Source: Brachybacterium sp. EE-P12
Lineage (GTDB): Bacteria > Actinomycetota > Actinomycetes > Actinomycetales > Dermabacteraceae
Assembly (NCBI RefSeq): GCF_003711805.1
Contig: NZ_QXCP01000004.1
Coordinates: 558,001-622,000, forward strand
DNA: 64,000 bases
Reading direction: 5' to 3'
Shown here: piece after piece, positions 26,117 to 33,664 of the stretch
How positions within the stretch are numbered: position 1 is the stretch's first letter
Layout of the letters: every line of letters starts with the position of its first letter
Translations under genes and position numbers: made by a program
The notes under the pieces: generated by a model
What the model was told of the DNA's origin: nothing
Databases searched by the model: none
The model's input: the letters and a program-made list of their open reading frames with translations, nothing else

Positions 26117-26572
26117 ATGAGCATGGTGAGCAGACGGGCTGCGCTGGGCGGGGTGGTCGCGGCGGCGGCGATGGTGCTGAGCGGCTGTGGACGGCTGCTG
26201 CGGGGGAAGGACGTCTCGGCGGAGGCGCAGGAGGCCGCTGCGGCGGTGGACGGGGTCGCCTCGGTCGAGCTCGAGCAGAAGGCGGGGGCGACCTTCGAGC
26301 GGCTGCTCAGCGGGACCGTCTCCTTGGAGGCGGAGGACCGGGACGCGGGGATCGACGTGTATGACGAGGCGATGCGCGCGATCATCACCGTGGTCCATGA
26401 CCGCATCGGCGGCGACGAGGCCCGGACTCTCAGAGTCGGCTGGATCCTCGGGGTGCTCGCCGACGGGACCGAGCTCGACGTCTTCGTGCTCGATCCGGAG
26501 ACGAAGGGCGAGGACCCGCGCCGCGATCAGGTCACCGCCGGATCCCTCTACTCCCGCTACGGGTTGAGCTGA
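26117..26572 (+). CDS. Predicted lipoprotein, unknown function
   Basis: 151 residues. An Arg-containing start (MSMVSRRAALGG) leads into a hydrophobic segment and the lipobox LSGC, so Cys26 would be lipidated and the protein held on the outer face of the membrane. The mature part (about 125 residues) is acidic and compact and resembles no family I know, although the ending EDPRRDQVTAGSLYSRYGL looks conserved. A second in-frame ATG at 26123 has better spacing to GAGGGG. It stands alone between ileS and the convergent lipase gene. Confidence 0.65.
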   Translation: MSMVSRRAALGGVVAAAAMVLSGCGRLLRGKDVSAEAQEAAAAVDGVASVELEQKAGATFERLLSGTVSLEAEDRDAGIDVYDEAMRAIITVVHDRIGGDEARTLRVGWILGVLADGTELDVFVLDPETKGEDPRRDQVTAGSLYSRYGLS

Positions 26573-26694
26573 CCGGGGAGCGTGCACATACGTCGGTCAC
26601 CTGCGTGCCGGACGAACCGTCCGCAGCGGAGCGCAGCCTCCGCGCCTCGAGCGGATCACCGCCGAGTCCTTCTCCGCGAAGCACGGCCTGGGGC

Positions 26695-26719
26695 GGACCG
26701 CATCCGGGATCCGCGGTCC
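26695..26719 (-). terminator. Hairpin terminator downstream of the WXG-lipase gene
   Basis: Inverted repeat GGACCGC / GCGGTCC with an inner ATCC-GGGAT pairing, 3 bp beyond the stop codon of the reverse-strand gene at 26723. It lies in the 150-bp gap between convergent genes, which otherwise holds nothing. Confidence 0.5.
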
Positions 26720-26722
26720 GGG

Positions 26723-28297
26723 TCACGGATCGCCGCGGCCCACCGTCACCACATGGGACTCGGCGATGTAGGTGCCCTCCCCGAGATACCTGCCCGTCAG
26801 ATCGTCCTGGAGCGCGGACAGCGTCGGTTCGGTGTCCGTCGCCCGTCCCACCGATCCCGCGTAGCCGCCGTCGGGGTCGCGTTCGGGGCCCACGGAGTCA
26901 TGGTTCGCCTCGAGCACCGGCACCGGGTTCCAGCCGGTCACGGGATAGGGATCGAGCGTCACCTCGTGACGATTCGGAGCAGAGAGAGTGCCGCCGTCGA
27001 CCTGCCGACCCTGCAGGTCGGTCGCGGGGATGAGATCGCCGCCGAACCCGCTCGGGCCGAGAGACGCCTCGTGGTTCACGGTGACGGACTCGGTCGAGGC
27101 CTGCGCCGGCACGACGGTCTGCACCGGTGAGCCCGCGGAGAAGGTGTGCGTCACGTTGTAGCTGCCGGCCGCGCCCGAGGCGCTGTTGAAGGAGGGGTCG
27201 GCGGCGAGGTGGTTCGCGATGATGCCGCCCTGCGAATGGCCGACGATCATCACGTCCGCCCCCGGAGGCACCCCGGCCGCTTCCATCGCGGCGCGGACGT
27301 CGTCCATCGCAGCCGGATGCTGGCCGGCGACCAGGCGCAGGTTCGATCCCCAGTCGCGGGAGCCGCCCTGCTCGCCGTAGGCGCCGGGCACGTCGGTGAT
27401 GCCCGCTCCCTCGGTGGGCGGGACCTGGACGATGTACGACGGCTCGGAACCCTGCGTGCTGCGGACCTGCTGGATGCCGATCTGGCCGTTTCCCAGCGGA
27501 CCGCCGGGGTTGTCCATGCGCAGCGCATCGTTGCCGACCACGAGGTCCTGGAGGGTCTGCGGGCTCCGCGCTGGGGTGTCGTCCGTGGTCACGGACTCGA
27601 CGATCCCGCCCGGACGGTCATCGAGCAGCGCCGTGTCTCTCCCCGTCGCGGCCTCGTACAGGCCGACGCCCGCGGAGCCGACGGCGAGCAGTCCGGCGGC
27701 GCCGACCTCGGCGATCGTCGGGACCCGCTCACCGGTGGCCCAGTCCTCGAGGATCCCGCCGAAGTGGTCCGCGTCCCGCTGGAACTGAGCGATCCCGTCG
27801 ATGTCCACCCCGAACTCACCGAGGCCGCGCTCGAGCAGATCGATCCCGGTGTCGAAGCCCCAGCCGATCCCCTCGGAGATGCCCTCGGCGAGGCCGGAGA
27901 AGGCCTGCTCCACGGGCTTCTCGAGCCAGTCCGGCATCCAGGGGTTGTCCTCGTGGAGGTACCCGCGGCCGGGCACGGGCCCGTCGCCTGCGTCCGAGAC
28001 GCCGCCGGGGCCGCTCGCATCGCCGCCGTCGCCGTCCGAGGCCGCATCCTGCTGCTCGGCCTCCGCGAGACCTGTCGTCCCCAGTGCGAGCAGGTCCGTG
28101 CGCAGCGCCATGAGCCGACCCGTCGCCAGGGTCGTCCACCGCGTCCGGAACTCGTCCGCATCGGCTCCGGTCCAGGTGGCGGAGTGCACCGCGGCTCCGA
28201 GCCGTGCGGTGAGCCCCTCGACCTCGCCGGAGGCCGTGCGGAGCCGTTCGGCGTGCTCGCGCAGCTGCGCCGTGTCCATCCCCCAGAAGGTGTTCAT
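26723..28297 (-). CDS. WXG100-like domain fused to a GxSxG alpha/beta-hydrolase
   Basis: 524 residues. Residues 1 to about 85 form a WXG100/ESX-type helical hairpin, with the turn W42-T43-G44 in HSATWTGADADEF. A Gly/Asp-rich linker follows, then two amphipathic stretches (residues about 125-215) that may be a second helical region. The C-terminal half is a hydrolase with GHSQGG (Ser355 by my count), the nucleophile elbow of lipases and esterases. A conserved-looking NHDSVGPE follows near residue 480. The architecture resembles polymorphic effectors sent out by type VII secretion. The ATG overlaps the stop of the upstream partner gene (ATGA). Export and toxicity are inference; no secretion genes lie in the window. 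Confidence 0.75.
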   Translation of the reverse strand: MNTFWGMDTAQLREHAERLRTASGEVEGLTARLGAAVHSATWTGADADEFRTRWTTLATGRLMALRTDLLALGTTGLAEAEQQDAASDGDGGDASGPGGVSDAGDGPVPGRGYLHEDNPWMPDWLEKPVEQAFSGLAEGISEGIGWGFDTGIDLLERGLGEFGVDIDGIAQFQRDADHFGGILEDWATGERVPTIAEVGAAGLLAVGSAGVGLYEAATGRDTALLDDRPGGIVESVTTDDTPARSPQTLQDLVVGNDALRMDNPGGPLGNGQIGIQQVRSTQGSEPSYIVQVPPTEGAGITDVPGAYGEQGGSRDWGSNLRLVAGQHPAAMDDVRAAMEAAGVPPGADVMIVGHSQGGIIANHLAADPSFNSASGAAGSYNVTHTFSAGSPVQTVVPAQASTESVTVNHEASLGPSGFGGDLIPATDLQGRQVDGGTLSAPNRHEVTLDPYPVTGWNPVPVLEANHDSVGPERDPDGGYAGSVGRATDTEPTLSALQDDLTGRYLGEGTYIAESHVVTVGRGDP

Positions 28298-29064
28298 CGC
28301 GCACCTCCTGCGACGGTCGCGCCGGCGGCGAACCGCAGGGCCTGCTCGAGGATCGGCAGCACCGTGCCGAGCACGTCGCCGCCGTCCACCGGATGCACCG
28401 CGAGCTCCGGTCCGTCCGGCTGATCCAGCCGGTACAGGCCCTTCCTCCCGCTCGCCCACAGCCTCGACCAGCTCACCGGCCGCTCGATCTGGCGCCCCTG
28501 CGGATCATGGAGGGTCAGTGCGAGGGAGATCCTCGGCCCGGTCGCCGTCAGCGCGTCCCGCAGCGAGTCGTCCAGACCCGGGACGGCGGCGAAGGCCTGT
28601 TCCGGGGTGAGCCCGCGGGCGAGCCCCTCACGGGCGGCGGCCGCCTGCTGCGGGCTCAGGCTCAGGGCGTCGCTGCTGCGCCGCACGTCCAGCCGGGCGG
28701 GGGAGAGGTCGACCCCGGCCCGCTCGAGCAGGTCCGTGATGAGCGCGGGCAGCTCCTGCGCGGCGGACTCGGACCACTGCGAGGGCTGGTCGCCCTCGGA
28801 CCTCTCGAGGGTGGAGGTGGCCGGGTCCACCCCGATGCGCAGCCGGTGCGTCGACCCACCCGTCGTCACCGCGACCGTCAGCAGGGCCGGGGCGGTGAGC
28901 TGCCGGCGCATCAGCTCGACCGTCTCCTCCGCGGGGGCTTCGCCGGGCGCCGGCGCCGGGGCGTCCACCAGCGCCCGGTACACGGGATTCCACCGGGCGG
29001 GCGGCACCGAGGCGCCGCCCGCCCAGTGCGCCGCCTGGTCGATGGTCGCGGTCACCTGGGACAT
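28294..29064 (-). CDS. Partner protein of the WXG-lipase, unknown function (EspG-like chaperone possible)
   Basis: 256 residues, soluble, no signal peptide. It is encoded immediately upstream of the WXG-hydrolase and overlaps it by 4 bp, so both are made together. The composition alternates predicted strands and helices (for example LTVAVTTGGSTHRLRIGV, ISLALTLHDPQGRQIERP). This would suit the EspG fold of ESX chaperones that bind WXG substrates, but I see no diagnostic motif. The position next to a WXG protein is the main reason for that suggestion. Start: ATG 29064, with GAGGGGCGATG upstream. Confidence 0.6.
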   Translation of the reverse strand: MSQVTATIDQAAHWAGGASVPPARWNPVYRALVDAPAPAPGEAPAEETVELMRRQLTAPALLTVAVTTGGSTHRLRIGVDPATSTLERSEGDQPSQWSESAAQELPALITDLLERAGVDLSPARLDVRRSSDALSLSPQQAAAAREGLARGLTPEQAFAAVPGLDDSLRDALTATGPRISLALTLHDPQGRQIERPVSWSRLWASGRKGLYRLDQPDGPELAVHPVDGGDVLGTVLPILEQALRFAAGATVAGGAR

Positions 29065-29203
29065 CGCCCCTCCTCGTCATGAGGCGACCCCGTGGTCGCC
29101 GCTCCTGCCCCGAGACTAGGGAGCGGGCCTCCCGGAGGCGATGGGCAGGACTCCCCATGTGGAAGAGCACCGGGTGGGGAGGAGCGGTCCAGGTCCCGCC
29201 TCG

Positions 29204-29209
29204 TACACT
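29204..29209 (+). promoter_or_regulatory. -10 box upstream of folC
   Basis: TACACT, about 42 nt before the folC GTG, in the 186-bp region between divergent genes. No convincing -35 element is visible. Confidence 0.4.
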
Positions 29210-29250
29210 GAGCGCTGCCCCGCTCGTCCGTCGCCCTCGCAGGAGCCGCA

Positions 29251-30639
29251 GTGCAGAATCCGCCCCGCTCGGGGTCCTCCCCCCAGGCCATGTCCCCCGA
29301 GCTGCGAGAGGTCTACGCGGCGCTGCTGGAGCGGGCGCCGGAGAACCGGATCGAGCCCGATCTGAGCCGGATCCAGCGGGTCATGGGGCTGATGGGCGAC
29401 CCCCAGAACTCCTATCGGTCGATCCGCATCGCCGGCACCAACGGCAAGACCACCACGGCCCGGATCCTCGAGCGGATCCTGCGCGAGGCCGGGCTGCGCA
29501 CCGGCCGCACCACGAGCCCTCACCTGCGCTCGCCCGCCGAGCGGATCGCGATCGACGGCGCCCCCATCGACGACGAGGGCTTCGTGCAGGCCTATCGCGA
29601 CGTGGAGCCCTTCGCGCAGATCGTGGACGCGGAGTCCCAGGCCGCCGGCGGGCCGCGCCTGACCTATTTCGAGTACCTCACCGCCATGGCCTTCCAGGCC
29701 TTCGCCTCCGCCCCCGTGGACGTCGCGGTGATCGAGACCGGGATGGGAGGGACCTGGGACGCGACCGGCGCCGCCGATCCCGACGTCGCCGTGGTCACCC
29801 CGATCTCCCTGGACCACCAGGAGTACCTCGGCGAGACGATCGCCGAGATCGCGGGGGAGAAGGCCGGGATCCTCACCGCCTCCGCGATCGCGGTCCTGGC
29901 CGAGCAGCCGTACCAGGACGCGGCCGACGTGCTGCGCGAGCGGATCGAGGAGCTCGGCGCCGAGGCGGCCGTGGAGGGGACGCAGATCGGCGTCCTCGCC
30001 CGCACTCCGGGCGTGGGCGGGCAGATGCTTTCCCTGCAGGGCATCGCCGGCCGCTACGAGGAGGTGTTCCTCTCCCTGCTCGGCGAGCACCAGGCCCGCA
30101 ACGCGCTGCTGGCCGTCGCCGCCGCCGAGGCTCTGCTGGGCGGCGGCACCAGTCCGCTGGACGGGGAGCTGCTGCAGGCGGCGCTGTCCACCGTCACCTC
30201 CCCGGGCCGGGCCGAGGTGGTGCGCCAGGCGCCGACGGTGCTGCTCGACGCCGCGCACAACCCCGCCGGCGCCCTGACCCTCGTCTCGACCGTGCGGGAG
30301 AACTTCCGCTTCACCCGCACCATCGGCGTGGTCGGCATCCTCCAGGAGAAGGAGGCCGACGACATCCTCGAGGTGCTCGAGCCGCTGCTGGACGCCGTGG
30401 TGATCACCCGCTCCAGCTCGCCGCGCGCGATCCCCGCCGACCGGCTCGCGGACATCGCCCGCGAGATCTTCGAGGACGAGGACCGCGTGCTCGAGCAGGA
30501 GAGCCTGCCCGATGCGATCCAGATCGCGGTCGACCTCGCCGAGGCCGAGGGCGATCAGTTCGGCGGCGTGGTCATCGCCGGCTCCGTGACGCTCGCCGCC
30601 GAGGTCCGCGACCTGCTCGGCGTCCCCGAGGAGGCGTGA
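29251..30639 (+). CDS. folC: Folylpolyglutamate synthase / dihydrofolate synthase
   Basis: Adds glutamate to dihydropteroate and to folates. 462 residues. The ATP-binding loop IAGTNGKTTTARIL (near residue 60) and the Mur-ligase-like TSPHLRSPAERI (in place of TSPHL...ER) are present. ETGMGGTWDATG matches the ETGLGGRLDATN signature, and LDAAHNPAGA is the conserved C-terminal motif. The GTG start at 29251 has AGGAG 5 nt upstream. In many actinobacteria folC follows valS or ileS and precedes a DUF4233 gene and ndk; that order is kept here apart from the inserted WXG unit. Confidence 0.95.
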   Translation: MQNPPRSGSSPQAMSPELREVYAALLERAPENRIEPDLSRIQRVMGLMGDPQNSYRSIRIAGTNGKTTTARILERILREAGLRTGRTTSPHLRSPAERIAIDGAPIDDEGFVQAYRDVEPFAQIVDAESQAAGGPRLTYFEYLTAMAFQAFASAPVDVAVIETGMGGTWDATGAADPDVAVVTPISLDHQEYLGETIAEIAGEKAGILTASAIAVLAEQPYQDAADVLRERIEELGAEAAVEGTQIGVLARTPGVGGQMLSLQGIAGRYEEVFLSLLGEHQARNALLAVAAAEALLGGGTSPLDGELLQAALSTVTSPGRAEVVRQAPTVLLDAAHNPAGALTLVSTVRENFRFTRTIGVVGILQEKEADDILEVLEPLLDAVVITRSSSPRAIPADRLADIAREIFEDEDRVLEQESLPDAIQIAVDLAEAEGDQFGGVVIAGSVTLAAEVRDLLGVPEEA

Positions 30640-30644
30640 ACCCG

Positions 30645-31049
30645 ATGGACCTCGACCTCACCCCCTCCACCCGCGCCCACGGCGCACAGCGGATGATCAC
30701 CGCGACGGTGCTCGTGTGCGAGGCGCTCGTGGTGTTCTTCGCGGTGCTCGTCGCCCATCAGCTCGCCCCCGGGGATCGTGCCCTGACCTGGACCTGGGGG
30801 ATCGCCACCGCGGTCGTGCTGCTGCTGAACGGCGGGCTGCTGAGCCGGGGCGCCTGGGCGTACTGGCTCGCCCTCGCCCTCCAGATCCCCGTCATCCTGC
30901 TCGGCCTCCAGGTCGGGGCGATGTGGGTGGTCGGCATCGGCTTCGCGGTGATGCTCGCCTACGGCATCGTCAAGGGCAGGCAGCTGGATCGGGAGAAGGA
31001 CGCCGTGGACGAGGAGATCCTCGCCGGACGTGACGCGGAGGACGGCTGA
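30645..31049 (+). CDS. DUF4233 membrane protein
   Basis: 134 residues with four closely spaced hydrophobic segments (for example MITATVLVCEALVVFFAVLV and LNGGLLSRGAWAYWLALAL), matching the small DUF4233 family found between folC and ndk in actinobacteria. Function unknown. A GTG at 30636 overlaps the folC stop, but AGGAGG is only 1 nt from it and 10 nt from the ATG at 30645, so the ATG is preferred. Confidence 0.8.
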   Translation: MDLDLTPSTRAHGAQRMITATVLVCEALVVFFAVLVAHQLAPGDRALTWTWGIATAVVLLLNGGLLSRGAWAYWLALALQIPVILLGLQVGAMWVVGIGFAVMLAYGIVKGRQLDREKDAVDEEILAGRDAEDG

Positions 31050-31069
31050 CCTGTGGGTACCCTGGCCCC

Positions 31070-31495
31070 ATGACCGCACAGCGCACCCTCGTCCTGCTCA
31101 AGCCCGACGCCGTCCAGCGCAGCCTGCGCGGCGAGATCCTCCGCCGCATCGAGGCGAAGGGATATGACGTCGTCGCCCTCGTCCAGCGCACCGCCACCGC
31201 CGAGGAGCTCGCCGCCCACTACGCCGAGCACGAGGGCAAGCCCTTCTACCCCGGCCTCGTCGAGTACATGGGCTCCGCTCCGCTGGTCGCGCTCGTCGTC
31301 GAGGGCGTGAACGCCATCGCCGGATTCCGCTCCCTCGCCGGGGCGACCAACCCCACCGAGGCCGCTCCCGGCACCATCCGCGGCGATCTCGCCTGCGAGA
31401 GGGACCTCCCCGTCATCCAGAACCTCGTGCACGGCTCCGACTCCGAGGAGTCCGCCGCCCGCGAGATCGGGATCTGGTTCCCCGAGCTCGGCTGA
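31070..31495 (+). CDS. ndk: Nucleoside diphosphate kinase
   Basis: Balances NTP pools by phosphoryl transfer through a phosphohistidine. 141 residues, normal length. The phosphorylated histidine is His121 in NLVHGSDS, and KPDAVQR near the N-terminus is the Kpn-type nucleotide-binding segment. A -10-like TACCCT (31058-31063) ends 6 nt before the ATG and there is no ribosome-binding site, so a leaderless transcript is likely in addition to read-through from folC. Confidence 0.96.
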   Translation: MTAQRTLVLLKPDAVQRSLRGEILRRIEAKGYDVVALVQRTATAEELAAHYAEHEGKPFYPGLVEYMGSAPLVALVVEGVNAIAGFRSLAGATNPTEAAPGTIRGDLACERDLPVIQNLVHGSDSEESAAREIGIWFPELG

Positions 31496-31565
31496 GACGC
31501 CGCCCGCGGGCGCGTCATGCGGGAGGCTCCCAGGACGCAGGCCGACGGCAGTGCACAATATGGGC

Positions 31566-31730
31566 ATGCAACTGCCCTTCGTCGTCGTCCTCTTCCTGGC
31601 GCTCGCCGTGCTGCTGGCCGTCGGGATCCTGGTCGTCGTCGCGATGCCCCATCTGCGGGCCCCGCGCGAGGAGGACGACGGGCCGGGTGCGGAGCATCCC
31701 CGCCACACCTCCCGCACCGGGCGGGGCTGA
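31566..31730 (+). CDS. Small single-span membrane protein, unknown function
   Basis: A 54-residue protein: one N-terminal hydrophobic helix (PFVVVLFLALAVLLAVGILVVVA) and a short polar, Arg/Glu-rich cytoplasmic tail. There is no ribosome-binding site; CACAAT at 31554-31559 is placed as a -10 box with the start point at about the ATG, so it is probably leaderless. An in-frame ATG at 31560 adds two residues. Similar tiny membrane proteins upstream of ftsY are plausible in this group, but I cannot name a family. Confidence 0.5.
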   Translation: MQLPFVVVLFLALAVLLAVGILVVVAMPHLRAPREEDDGPGAEHPRHTSRTGRG

Positions 31731-31840
31731 CCCTCGGCGCAGCAGCCCTCCCTCGGCGCCGCGTCGCGCGCGGTGCCCTCCTCGCCTCCCGCGCCCCTGC
31801 GTGCTCTCCTCCCGCCCGCGGGGCGGGTGCGCGTCGGCCC

Positions 31841-31846
31841 TAGACT
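31841..31846 (+). promoter_or_regulatory. -10 box upstream of ftsY
   Basis: TAGACT 50 nt before the ftsY GTG; the -35 region is not clear. Confidence 0.4.
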
Positions 31847-31896
31847 GACTGCTGTCCTCGCCGCATCGCCGGCTTCCCCGTCCTCGGAGGTGACCC

Positions 31897-33408
31897 GTGG
31901 ATCCCGATTCCCTACTCGCCCTCATCGCCGGAGGCGGTGGAGGCATCGTCGTGCTCGGCGTCGGCGCCTGGGCCTTCCTCCGCGGCCGCGGCGGCTCGTC
32001 CTCGAAGGGCTCCGGCGAGGAGCGCAAGGGCACCGAGGACAGCTCGGATGCGACCGGCGCGACCGGCGCCGCGACCGCGGTCAAGGAGCGCCCCGCGGCC
32101 CCGACCTGGGCCGACACCCTCTCCGCCCCGGCGCCGAAGACCGCCGACCGCCCGGCCCCGGGCGCGGGCACGACCGGAGCCGACGCCGACGCGACCGACG
32201 GGACGCGGACCCAGGACGCGCCCGCCGAGGACGTCCCCTTCGACCAGGAGGCGCCCGACGTCCCGGCCGAGGTCGAGCAGCCCCCGGCCGAGGTGCCCGC
32301 TGCGGAGACCGCCCCGTCCGACACGGCCCCGGCCGATGCGCCCCCGGCCGACACCGTCCCCGCCGATGCAGCCCCGAGCGACCCCGCCGCCGCTGAGGCG
32401 CCGCCCGCCGAGGAAGCCGCCGCCCCGTCGGCCCCCGCCGGCCCCGCCCTCGAGACGCCCGAGGCGCCCGAGAGCCGGATGCTGCGACTGCGCGAGCGGC
32501 TGTCACGCTCCGGCGCGCTCGGCCGCGGCATCCTCACCCTCCTGACCCGCTCCACGGTCGACGAGGAGACCTGGGACGAGATCGAGGAGACGCTGCTGAT
32601 GGCCGACCTCGGCCCCGCGGCGACCGACGAGATGCTCGAGAACCTGAAGCGCCGCATCCAGGTGCTCGGCACCGAGGACACGGCCGCCGTGCGCGAGGTG
32701 CTGCGTGAGGAGCTCGTCGCCCTCGTCGACCCGGACCTCGACCGTCGCCTCGCCGCGACCCGCCGCACCGCCCCCGACGGCACCGACGTCCCCTCCGTGC
32801 TGCTCATGGTCGGGGTCAACGGCACCGGCAAGACCACCACCGTCGGCAAGCTCGCCCGCGTGCTGGTCGCCGCGGAGCGCTCCGTCGTGCTCGGCGCGGC
32901 CGACACCTTCCGCGCCGCCGCCGCCGACCAGCTCGAGACCTGGGGCTCCCGCGTCGGGGTCGACACCGTCCGCTCCGACCGCGACGGCGCCGACCCCGCC
33001 GCGGTCGCCTTCGACGCCGTGAAGAAGGGCATCGAGCAGGAGGTCGACGTGGTCATCATCGACACGGCCGGCCGCCTGCAGAACAAGAAGGGCCTGATGG
33101 ACGAGCTCGGCAAGGTGCGCCGGGTCGCCGAGAAGGGCCTGCACGGCGACGAGGTCGCCGAGGTGCTGCTCGTCATCGACGCCACCACCGGGCAGAACGG
33201 CATGCAGCAGGCGAGGGTGTTCTCCGAGGCCGTGAACATCACCGGCATCGTGCTCACCAAGCTCGACGGCACCGCCAAGGGCGGCATCGTCGTCAACGTC
33301 CAGCGCGAGCTCGGCGTGCCCGTGAAGATGGTCGGGCTCGGCGAGGGCATGGACGACCTCACCCCCTTCGACCCCTACGGCTTCGTGGACGCCCTCCTCG
33401 AGGGCTGA
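31897..33408 (+). CDS. ftsY: Signal recognition particle receptor FtsY
   Basis: Docks SRP-ribosome complexes at the membrane. 503 residues. A short N-terminal hydrophobic helix (GGGGGIVVLGVGAWAFL) is followed by a long Pro/Ala/Glu/Asp-rich acidic region (about residues 35-190, with APADAPPADTVPAD-type imperfect repeats) that binds lipid and translocon. The NG domain comes next: G1 GVNGTGKTTT near residue 306, DTFRAAA, DTAGR, and TKLDGTAKGG. The GTG start at 31897 has GGAGG 8 nt upstream. Its partner ffh lies 7.6 kb downstream. Confidence 0.96.
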   Translation: MDPDSLLALIAGGGGGIVVLGVGAWAFLRGRGGSSSKGSGEERKGTEDSSDATGATGAATAVKERPAAPTWADTLSAPAPKTADRPAPGAGTTGADADATDGTRTQDAPAEDVPFDQEAPDVPAEVEQPPAEVPAAETAPSDTAPADAPPADTVPADAAPSDPAAAEAPPAEEAAAPSAPAGPALETPEAPESRMLRLRERLSRSGALGRGILTLLTRSTVDEETWDEIEETLLMADLGPAATDEMLENLKRRIQVLGTEDTAAVREVLREELVALVDPDLDRRLAATRRTAPDGTDVPSVLLMVGVNGTGKTTTVGKLARVLVAAERSVVLGAADTFRAAAADQLETWGSRVGVDTVRSDRDGADPAAVAFDAVKKGIEQEVDVVIIDTAGRLQNKKGLMDELGKVRRVAEKGLHGDEVAEVLLVIDATTGQNGMQQARVFSEAVNITGIVLTKLDGTAKGGIVVNVQRELGVPVKMVGLGEGMDDLTPFDPYGFVDALLEG

Positions 33409-33425
33409 TCCCGACATCCCCCCAG

Positions 33426-33461
33426 CGGAGGCGGCGCACCGGCGACGGTGCGCCGCCTCCG
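33426..33461 (+). terminator. Strong hairpin terminator after ftsY
   Basis: 15-bp perfect inverted repeat (outer C-G pair plus GGAGGCGGCGCACC / GGTGCGCCGCCTCC), loop GGCGAC, 17 nt after the ftsY stop. No U-tract. Confidence 0.8.
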
Positions 33462-33526
33462 TCGCGCCGGGCCGTCCGCCGCGCGCCCCGCCGTCCCGGC
33501 GCACGTCCCGTGTGCCGGACCCCTCG

Positions 33527-33542
33527 GTCACGGAACGGTCAC
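33527..33542 (+). promoter_or_regulatory. Possible nitrogen-regulator site upstream of amtB
   Basis: Direct repeat GTCAC-N6-GTCAC, located 123 bp before amtB. It resembles the GTnAC half-sites of actinobacterial GlnR boxes, although the intervening GAAAC half-site is only approximate (GGAACG). The position upstream of an amtB-glnB-glnD operon makes a nitrogen-control role plausible. Confidence 0.35.
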
Positions 33543-33664
33543 GGCGGGCCTCCCGCCTAGGCGATCCCCGGTCCCGACCGCACTCTGTGAGCACGGCCGG
33601 TCCGGCCGTACGGCAGCTCGGCCCTCGGCCCCGGCTGCCGGCCCCTCCACCCCTGGAGACCGCC

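Noticed and set aside
24851..26587. A 578-codon reverse frame running from ileS across the lipoprotein gene
   Set aside because: The composition is Ser/Arg/Ala noise; it covers a real terminator and two real forward genes.
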